NCBI RefSeq assembly: GCF_019024285.1
Contig: NZ_WMKZ01000024.1
Coordinates: forward strand, 1 to 64,000
Origin: Alkalihalobacterium elongatum
GTDB taxonomy: Bacteria > Bacillota > Bacilli > Bacillales > Bacillaceae_F
Direction: 5' to 3'
Length of the DNA stretch: 64,000 nucleotides
Below are positions 58,891 to 64,000 of this stretch, piece by piece (position 1 is the stretch's first letter; the number at the start of each line of letters is the position of its first letter). The translations under genes and the position numbers were made by a program. Below the pieces are notes generated by a model, which was not told the DNA's origin, made no database searches, and saw nothing but the letters and a program-made list of their open reading frames with translations.

Positions 58891-59853
58891 TCATTTATAT
58901 ACAATTGTTGCTTGGGAAATAAATGTACAGTTCTTTTCGGTTTTTAACTCTTTCATTAATTGAAACAAGGCCTGATCTTTCTTTTTAGCTTCAATCATGA
59001 CATCAATTCTATCACAGCTTCCATTGACCATCTGTAAAAATTCCACAAGGCGCTCTTTATTTATATAGTCATGGTGTCGTTTATCTTCTGGAGAAGATTT
59101 AGGACTTGATATATGTATTTTAACTGGCAACGGGCTGTTATTCCATGTATTTACAACACGAGGCCACAGTTCTTTTAAGTGACATTCTCCGTAATTTACA
59201 TCGTGATGATGAAGGTCAAGAATTACAGGTATATTTAACTTCTCACCTAAGTATAGTGCATCCTCTAAATTATAAACTGTATCATCGTTTTCAAGCATGA
59301 TCATTTTTCCAAGATTGGTTGGGATGCTAGAGTAATTCTCGACAAATGCTTCTAACCCTTGAACTTTGCCCTCTTTTTTACCGCCAATATGTAACACACA
59401 TCTATGCGTCGGGTCTATGTGCATTGCTTTTAATAATTTATAATGGTATAGCAAAGTTTGTAGTGAACGTTTAAGTATATCTTCATTCGGACTATTTAAA
59501 ACAACAAAATGGTCTGGATGAAAATCAACTCTCATCCCATTAGAATGAACAAAATCCCCAACCTCTCTAAGAAGAGGTAGTACAGCCCTTTCATATTTCC
59601 ACCCTTCTGTTAATGGATGATTAACTAGTGGAATGAGCCTTGAAGAAAGCCTAAAAAACGAAATATCATGTGCTAAGTTATGTTTTAATAATCTTAAACA
59701 ATTCTCAATATTATTATTTGCAATCCGCTCTAACTTCTTTAAACCCGCTTCTCTATCTTTTATTTTAGCAAACTGTTGCGCTGTCATTGTTTGTGAAGGA
59801 GATGCGTTCGTTAATACTTCACTCATAGCAACATATCCAAAATTCACTATCAC
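58891..59853 (-). CDS. uvsE: UV damage endonuclease UvsE
   Basis: TIM-barrel endonuclease that nicks 5' of UV photoproducts, an alternative to nucleotide excision. N-terminal FGYVAMSEVLTNASPSQTMT, metal-binding histidines and acids in VDFHPDHFVVLNSPNEDI, VLHIGGKKEG, MLENDDTVYN and VILDLHHHDVNYG. 320 residues, B. subtilis UvsE (ywjD) 320. Start is GTG, 8 bases after AGGAGG. UvsE in B. subtilis is forespore-expressed; here it lies beside the ylb sporulation genes, not at its B. subtilis locus. Confidence 0.95.
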   Translation of the reverse strand: MIVNFGYVAMSEVLTNASPSQTMTAQQFAKIKDREAGLKKLERIANNNIENCLRLLKHNLAHDISFFRLSSRLIPLVNHPLTEGWKYERAVLPLLREVGDFVHSNGMRVDFHPDHFVVLNSPNEDILKRSLQTLLYHYKLLKAMHIDPTHRCVLHIGGKKEGKVQGLEAFVENYSSIPTNLGKMIMLENDDTVYNLEDALYLGEKLNIPVILDLHHHDVNYGECHLKELWPRVVNTWNNSPLPVKIHISSPKSSPEDKRHHDYINKERLVEFLQMVNGSCDRIDVMIEAKKKDQALFQLMKELKTEKNCTFISQATIVYK

Positions 59854-59877
59854 TCCTCACACCTCCTTCATTACCAA

Positions 59878-60309
59878 TTATGGGATTTGAACAGTAAACT
59901 CTTCTGAAATACCATACAAATCATAATTGTTTTTCACTAGTTCTATCTTGATTGTATGCTCTCCACTGGGTAGTCCTTTGATGATAAAGGCTGCTTGATA
60001 TATGGAGTCGACACGTTGTCCGTCAACAAATAAGTGGACATGACCTTCCCCATCAACGTGATTTTTACCCGCCTTTTCTTTGGCAAAAGTAAACTGGTCA
60101 ATGATACACTCTACATATACATCTGATCCTTTAACTTCATGATTAACCGTCAACATACGTTTTTCTTTACTCACTGACACTTGAACAATACCGTTACCAT
60201 GCATGGGAATGATTTGTACTTCGTCAAGTTCATCTGCAACTACTTGTCCTACTGAACCTAATAAACATACAATAGCAGAAAATAAAATTAGTATTGGATA
60301 TTTAAACAT
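59878..60309 (-). CDS. Secreted protein with H-x5-GHVH motif, unknown function
   Basis: Signal peptide MFKYPILILFSAIVCLLGSV with likely cleavage near VVADE (residue 25). The rest looks like a beta-sandwich: SVSKEKRMLTVNHEV, then NHVDGEGHVHLFVDGQRVDS with His84, His90 and His92, and GLPSGEHTIKIELVKNNYDLYG. The GEGHVHLFVDG pattern resembles DUF4399/cupredoxin-like metal-linked domains, so a metal role is possible. Ribosome binding region is a run of eight G. Just upstream of uvsE. Confidence 0.8.
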   Translation of the reverse strand: MFKYPILILFSAIVCLLGSVGQVVADELDEVQIIPMHGNGIVQVSVSKEKRMLTVNHEVKGSDVYVECIIDQFTFAKEKAGKNHVDGEGHVHLFVDGQRVDSIYQAAFIIKGLPSGEHTIKIELVKNNYDLYGISEEFTVQIP

Positions 60310-60410
60310 TAATGCCCCCCCCTTTTTCTATTGTATTTTTACCATGCCCCCTGAAAAATATCCTGAATACCCTGTTTTATGGGTGGGTTAGAAAATCGCT
60401 ATCTAAGTAA

Positions 60411-60457
60411 AAGTGCCAGGCACCCCAGTAAAAAACGGAGTGCAGACACTAACAGTC
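60411..60457. repeat. GTGCCAGGCAC repeat-like palindrome
   Basis: GTGCCAGGCAC (60413-60423) is a palindrome with a central A, followed 15 bases on by AGTGCAGACACT. This pairing of short palindromes is one I recall in intergenic Bacillaceae DNA, and it resembles the IR at 10536-10588 (GCGCCAGG...GACACT). It lies between ylbE and the secreted-protein gene. Confidence 0.45.
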
Positions 60458-60467
60458 AGATTTCATA

Positions 60468-60734
60468 TTACTCCATATTAGGTGGCTGTTCTTGTGCACC
60501 ACCAAATGAATTCATCTGTAACATTTGAAGAAGCATCATGGCTAATTGCAAATTATTTTGAATTCTTTCCATCCTCTGTGGAAAGGTTTTACCATAAAAT
60601 TGATTAACCTCAACTTCTAATTGTCTTATTTGGTATGGATCACGACTCAACTTTCGATACCAATGTGGGTGCTGACGGATAAATTGCTTTATTTCTGGCT
60701 GACTTCTTAAGAGGACATTAATATCATTCCGCAC
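60468..60734 (-). CDS. ylbE: YlbE-like protein
   Basis: 88-residue protein of the YlbE family: INVLLRSQPEIKQFIRQHPHWYRKLSRDPYQ, then YGKTFPQRMERIQNNLQLAMMLLQML. No known function; linked by position to the spore-coat gene ylbD. The open frame extends to 60809, but AAAGGAGG lies 8 bases before a GTG at 60734, matching the family start, so the upstream 25 codons are dropped. Confidence 0.9.
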   Translation of the reverse strand: MRNDINVLLRSQPEIKQFIRQHPHWYRKLSRDPYQIRQLEVEVNQFYGKTFPQRMERIQNNLQLAMMLLQMLQMNSFGGAQEQPPNME

Positions 60735-60799
60735 GTTAGTTTCCTCCTTTAAAGATACATGTTTTTTCTTTATTCTCTCTGTTAAAGTCAGTGTTGAGT

Positions 60800-60838
60800 T
60801 TGGGCTCATTCATAAAACCTTTCACACGATGAGCCCAA
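60800..60838. repeat. Inverted repeat TTGGGCTCAT / ATGAGCCCAA between ylbE and ylbD
   Basis: Ten-base perfect arms with a 19-base spacer. The minus strand continues as GTTGTTGTTTTTTGGGCTCAT, closely similar to GTTGTTGTTTTTGGACTCAT at about 45663-45682, which suggests a dispersed element. Confidence 0.5.
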
Positions 60839-60939
60839 AAAACAACAACTGTACAAAACTCTCACAGCTTCTTTATTGGAAATAAATGGTGCCACCCACT
60901 AAAATAGACATATCAAATTATTTTCATTTGAAAAAGTGC

Positions 60940-61395
60940 TTAATGTCTTCTAAAAGAGAACGGGTCATCTTGACGAGGCTGCTGTTGACTTTGTTGATTG
61001 TTTCCTTGGAATGATTGCATTAATCCTTGGACATTTGTAATTACACTACTCACTTGGGCCATATGATGCTGTAAGTCATTAAAATTAATATTTTTTAGCA
61101 TCCCAAGGAGATTTGCTGCAGTAGTAGAAGAACTTTCACTGTTATTTTCATTAGTCTCAGCATTGGAATTTTGGCTGTTATTTATATTTTCACTCGACTC
61201 ATAAGTATCCGTTTTTGTAGTTCTTCGATATTTCTGCCAGTTGGGATGATCTTCTCCTAGAAGAGTCCATTCTTCATAATAGTCCTGCCACGTTCTATTC
61301 CCGCTCCTTACTTCTCTTATTAATAATGGATGCTCTTTTACAAACGCCTTAAACTGCTGAACTGATGGATGTAAGTTATTTGAATTAGAAGGCAT
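60940..61395 (-). CDS. ylbD: Spore coat protein YlbD
   Basis: 151 residues. N-terminal YlbD_coat domain: LHPSVQQFKAFVKEHPLLIREVR and WQDYYEEWTLLGEDHPNWQKY; the middle is Asn/Ser-rich low complexity and the C-terminus Gln/Arg-rich (QSQQQPRQDDPFSFRR). Located in the outer spore layers in B. subtilis, made in the mother cell. 205 bases before ylbE, separated by the inverted repeat. Confidence 0.92.
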   Translation of the reverse strand: MPSNSNNLHPSVQQFKAFVKEHPLLIREVRSGNRTWQDYYEEWTLLGEDHPNWQKYRRTTKTDTYESSENINNSQNSNAETNENNSESSSTTAANLLGMLKNINFNDLQHHMAQVSSVITNVQGLMQSFQGNNQQSQQQPRQDDPFSFRRH

Positions 61396-61669
61396 ATTAA
61401 CGTTTCCTCCTTTGCCTAATAATCATCTCTCTACATCATATCGTTTTGCCCAGTTTAGCGTTCGCCCATTTTTTTAAAAGACTGTTTTCTTAACGCTCTT
61501 TTCTAAAAGATTGTTGCTGTTATCTATTGACCATTTACCAAGCGGAGGCTAGGCTTCTGTTTCTGGAAGAGGTATTACCAGTAGGGAATGAATGAAGCTG
61601 AAATAATTGCTACTGTTAAATTAAATTTGTTAAAATATACTAATGAAACTTATAGAAAGAGGAAAATAC
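61396..61669. other. Divergent promoter region of ylbD and a thioesterase gene
   Basis: 274 bases without a gene. TTGCTA (61607-61612) and TAAAAT (61631-61636), 18 bases apart, form a plausible vegetative promoter for the thioesterase. GACTGTTTTCTTAACGCTC near 61481 and TTGTTGCTGTTATC after it resemble the start of the block at 29218. Confidence 0.5.
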
Positions 61670-62158
61670 ATGGAAGAAAATCAAATTATTGCACAAATAA
61701 AAAACATAATTCAAAATGGATCAGATGAAGATAAACAAGCACTTGCTTCTGTCGTTGAAGGGATAAGCAAAAAACAAAACGGTGAGTGTAAAACGTACTT
61801 AGCGGGTATAACACATGTAAGTAGTCAATTTCTTGACGACGGAAATTTTGAAGTTATTATTCCTATTCAGCCACTTATTGAAAATCCACTTAACATGGCG
61901 CATGGTGGCATAACTGCAACTTTACTGGATACAGCAATGGGGTCAATGTTAAACTTAAAAACCCCTGAAAAAACAGCCTGTGTGACCGCTGAATTAAAAG
62001 TAAACTATATTCAACCTGGACGCGGAAAATATTTACGTTGTATAGCGACCATACTGCATCAAGGTAAACAATTATGTTTTTCAGAGGCAAAAGTTTATAA
62101 TGATGAGAACAAACTAATTGCTTCAGGCTCGGGAACATTTTTTGTTATTCCTCTTTAG
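61670..62158 (+). CDS. PaaI-type hotdog thioesterase
   Basis: 162-residue acyl-CoA thioesterase-like protein. Hotdog signature NPLNMAHGGITATLLDTAMGSML, then ACVTAELKVNYIQPGRGKYLRC and CFSEAKVYNDENKLIASGSGTF. The HGG with the following Asp is the PaaI-type active site. Substrate unknown; PaaI relatives clear aromatic or medium-chain CoA esters. AGAGG is 7 bases before the ATG at 61670; nine upstream codons are not used. Confidence 0.9.
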   Translation: MEENQIIAQIKNIIQNGSDEDKQALASVVEGISKKQNGECKTYLAGITHVSSQFLDDGNFEVIIPIQPLIENPLNMAHGGITATLLDTAMGSMLNLKTPEKTACVTAELKVNYIQPGRGKYLRCIATILHQGKQLCFSEAKVYNDENKLIASGSGTFFVIPL

Positions 62159-62182
62159 TAATCTTTGGAAAGGAGGGATAGT

Positions 62183-62539
62183 TTGTTGGTTGCTGCAATT
62201 GTAATTCCAATCCTTTTTATCGTTTTTTACTTTATTGTTAAAAGAAATAATGCGTCATATGAACAAAAGTGGAAAGAAGTTGGAAAAATCAGAGAGCAAA
62301 TCACTTTAACAGGAAATTTAGAACGCTTTTTTGTAGAGAAAAAAAGGTTTTACCAACATCGATACATTTGGCATGTTCAATTGTATCTTAAAGAAAATAA
62401 GAACGTTATAAAGGTTATTTTCGAAAAACCAGCCCAAACAGACGAGCTTCCTATTCAACTATCCATAAATGAAAAGGTCAAATGTTATGGTCACTGGGAT
62501 CAAAAAACATTTCTAGCTAATCGAATAATAAAAGAATAA
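62183..62539 (+). CDS. Single-pass membrane protein, unknown
   Basis: 118 residues; membrane helix LVAAIVIPILFIVFYFIVKR at the very N-terminus, then a soluble domain rich in Lys (QKWKEVGKIREQITLTGNLERFF) and QHRYIWHVQLYLKENK. No family recognised. The frame is open from TTG 62165, but AGGAGG sits there, 6 bases before TTG 62183, which is used. Follows the thioesterase by 24 bases, so likely the same transcript. Confidence 0.75.
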   Translation: MLVAAIVIPILFIVFYFIVKRNNASYEQKWKEVGKIREQITLTGNLERFFVEKKRFYQHRYIWHVQLYLKENKNVIKVIFEKPAQTDELPIQLSINEKVKCYGHWDQKTFLANRIIKE

Positions 62540-62542
62540 GCA

Positions 62543-62579
62543 AAAGAAAGAGAGGTGCTTTGTCGCACCCCTCTTTCTT
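62543..62579. terminator. Terminator after the membrane-protein gene
   Basis: Arms AGAAAGAGAGGTGC and GCACCCCTCTTTCT (62545-62578, one mismatch) around TTTGTC, followed by TATTC. Also ends the converging TM2-like gene on the minus strand. Confidence 0.75.
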
Positions 62580-62805
62580 ATTCTGATTGACTTGCATTAA
62601 TCCGCTCCGCTGAACGATACGCATCTACCATCCCCCAAATCCAAAGGATAGGTGTGGTTAAAAAACCAATAAGTACTAACATTAATAGTGCAGAGATAAA
62701 GTAGGCAATGATAAACGCAATCCCTTTTGCAATTTCCCCATTATATATCTGTCCTAAACCAGCAAAGAAAAAACTTAACACTGCAGCAATACCTGGATTT
62801 TTCAT
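62578..62805 (-). CDS. TM2-like small membrane protein
   Basis: 75 residues with two helices: PGIAAVLSFFFAGLGQIYNG followed by IAFIIAYFISALLMLVLIGF and a third segment ILWIWGMVDAYRSAERIN. The GLGQIYNGE...GI and WGMVDAYRSA pattern resembles the TM2/DUF5683-like group common in Bacillus. Function unknown. Confidence 0.85.
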   Translation of the reverse strand: MKNPGIAAVLSFFFAGLGQIYNGEIAKGIAFIIAYFISALLMLVLIGFLTTPILWIWGMVDAYRSAERINASQSE

Positions 62806-62927
62806 TCACTCCTCCTTCTAGTGTACCGTCTTGTTGTTTTGAGTGCTATTATAGTAAATGTTCCAGGTAGTGCATTTAGAACTATTTTTATTTCAAATAT
62901 AAGATCAGCCACTACTAAAAAGCTATT

Positions 62928-64000
62928 TTATTGGATAGCCCAAGGGGTCATAAAATTTTGTGTATAATATCTTTCATACACCCCAACACCTAAATGAGTA
63001 AACTCTTCGTTGAGTAAATTAACACGATGTCCTTCACTGTTTAGCCAACCTTCAACAGCTTCGATACTATCCACATATTGTGCAGCTATATTTTCACCAG
63101 CAAAATAAAATGAAATCCCCTCACGTTCGAACCTATCTTTTAACTCACCAAACGTAGGAGATGTATGAGAAAAGTAATTATTTTTATACATATCTTCACT
63201 ATGACCATAGGCAACCGTCGATACTTCACTCTCCCACTTTAATAAAGGCAGTCCGTGTCTAAGTCTAATAATGTTTGTAACATCAAAGATTTGACGTTCT
63301 GCTCCTATTTCGATTTGCCTCCATTCTTCTTTTGAGAACTGTTCTTCTTGGGGTAATTCTCCGCGATAAGTAACAGAATAAGGTCTCTGTCTTAATAAAA
63401 TATCACCTGTTAAATACCTAACACTCGACAGCTTCCTTGTAAACGTATCAAAATATAGTTGTACCCATATATCCTCATGAATTTGAATAAGTGGACGACT
63501 AACTAACTCCGCATCAGTTAGCTCAAACCTATAAGAACCAACCCCCTTACTCAATGAAACATGTTCTTGAAAAGGATAATTCTGAACTAATTGTTCATAA
63601 TCCGTTCCTGATATAAATGGCTCAGAAATGTCCCCTACATCCATAGCATATATAGTTACAACTTCGTTACTTTCAATCCCAATTTGCAGGTAACCTTCCT
63701 CATTAGCGTTGTAAATCCACCACTCATAGCCATAAGACGTGGGGTCTACTCTTTCTGGGCGGCCAAATTCAAATTCAACAAAACTAGATGAGTGACCAAT
63801 TAAACCCTGTAAACCGTTCTCATTCGTATAGTTAGGTATTTCCTTATTCTCAAGCTTAATCTCTGGTATTGTATGTTCAATTTCTGTATTTTCACGTTCT
63901 TCAATGGTTGTTTGGGGTAAACCAAATTTTGATAGCATTGCAGAAAACTCATCTGGAAAATATTCAAATAGAATAATTATAAGGATGCCTAATGCAATAA
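62928..64000 (-). CDS. ylbC: CAP-domain protein YlbC, 5' end outside the window
   Basis: C-terminal CAP/SCP (PR-1) domain from about IRLRHGLPLLKWESEVSTVAYGHSE, with conserved SEDM, HTSP and GENIA, and an N-terminal CAP-associated domain (GHSSSFVEFEFGRPERVDP). The internal ATG at 63938 is not the start: the frame continues without a stop to the edge, coding ALGILIIILFEYFP, an N-terminal membrane helix. B. subtilis YlbC has about 346 residues, so only a few codons are missing. Extracellular, function unknown. Confidence 0.92.
   Translation of the reverse strand, partial: IALGILIIILFEYFPDEFSAMLSKFGLPQTTIEERENTEIEHTIPEIKLENKEIPNYTNENGLQGLIGHSSSFVEFEFGRPERVDPTSYGYEWWIYNANEEGYLQIGIESNEVVTIYAMDVGDISEPFISGTDYEQLVQNYPFQEHVSLSKGVGSYRFELTDAELVSRPLIQIHEDIWVQLYFDTFTRKLSSVRYLTGDILLRQRPYSVTYRGELPQEEQFSKEEWRQIEIGAERQIFDVTNIIRLRHGLPLLKWESEVSTVAYGHSEDMYKNNYFSHTSPTFGELKDRFEREGISFYFAGENIAAQYVDSIEAVEGWLNSEGHRVNLLNEEFTHLGVGVYERYYTQNFMTPWAIQ

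Overview
The window is a chromosomal segment of a low-GC, endospore-forming Bacillaceae bacterium. It carries mother-cell and forespore sporulation genes (sigE, sigG, spoIIGA, spoVD, spoVE, gerR, ylbJ), meso-DAP-type cell-wall genes, PyrR attenuators and a T-box leader. Gene order closely follows Bacillus subtilis from ylbC to pyrAB. Nearly everything is on the minus strand, so transcription mostly runs from high to low coordinates. The genus cannot be fixed from the sequence alone. I see no prophage, transposase, rRNA, tRNA or CRISPR array.

Layout, low to high coordinates: (1) 76-9012, pyrimidine operon pyrR-pyrP-pyrB-pyrC-pyrAA-pyrAB with a sigma-A promoter and three PyrR attenuators; a GC-rich repeat-like sequence lies after pyrAB where pyrK would be expected. 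(2) 9055-14541, rluD, lspA, a DksA/TraR-like gene (ylyA) and ileS under a T-box. (3) 14549-18594, divIVA-ylmH-ylmG-sepF-ylmE-ylmD-ylmC, cell-division and homeostasis genes. (4) 18762-21366, spoIIGA-sigE-sigG, the compartment-specific sigma factors. (5) 21565-42412, the division and cell wall cluster: mraZ-rsmH-ftsL-pbpB-spoVD-murE-murF-mraY-murD-spoVE-murG-murB-divIB-ylxW-ylxX-sbp-ftsA-ftsZ, headed by two arrays of MraZ boxes. (6) 42511-45515, bacillithiol (bshC) and pantothenate (panE) genes. (7) 45916-64000, the ylb region: ylbP, gerR, a crotonase, rpmF, ylbN, tmcAL, ylbL, ylbK, ylbJ, coaD, rsmD, a CsfG-type sporulation RNA, ylbG, ricF, ylbE, ylbD and ylbC (cut by the window end).

The cluster couples precursor supply (UMP for UDP-sugars, UDP-MurNAc peptides, lipid II) to septum assembly (FtsZ, FtsA, SepF, DivIVA, DivIB, FtsL, Pbp2B) and to the sporulation version of that machinery (SpoVD/SpoVE, sigma-E and sigma-G).

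The accessory part is concentrated in the ylb region. There the conserved order is interrupted by a FAD-dependent desaturase-like gene paired with a small protein ending in a CCGNGCMDC motif, by uvsE with a secreted His-rich protein, by a hotdog thioesterase with small membrane proteins, and by a 130-residue orphan beside the CsfG-like RNA. Intergenic regions hold several hairpin or repeat families that look dispersed. Many starts were moved inward, often to TTG or GTG, because a strong Shine-Dalgarno sequence and family alignment from memory support the shorter form.
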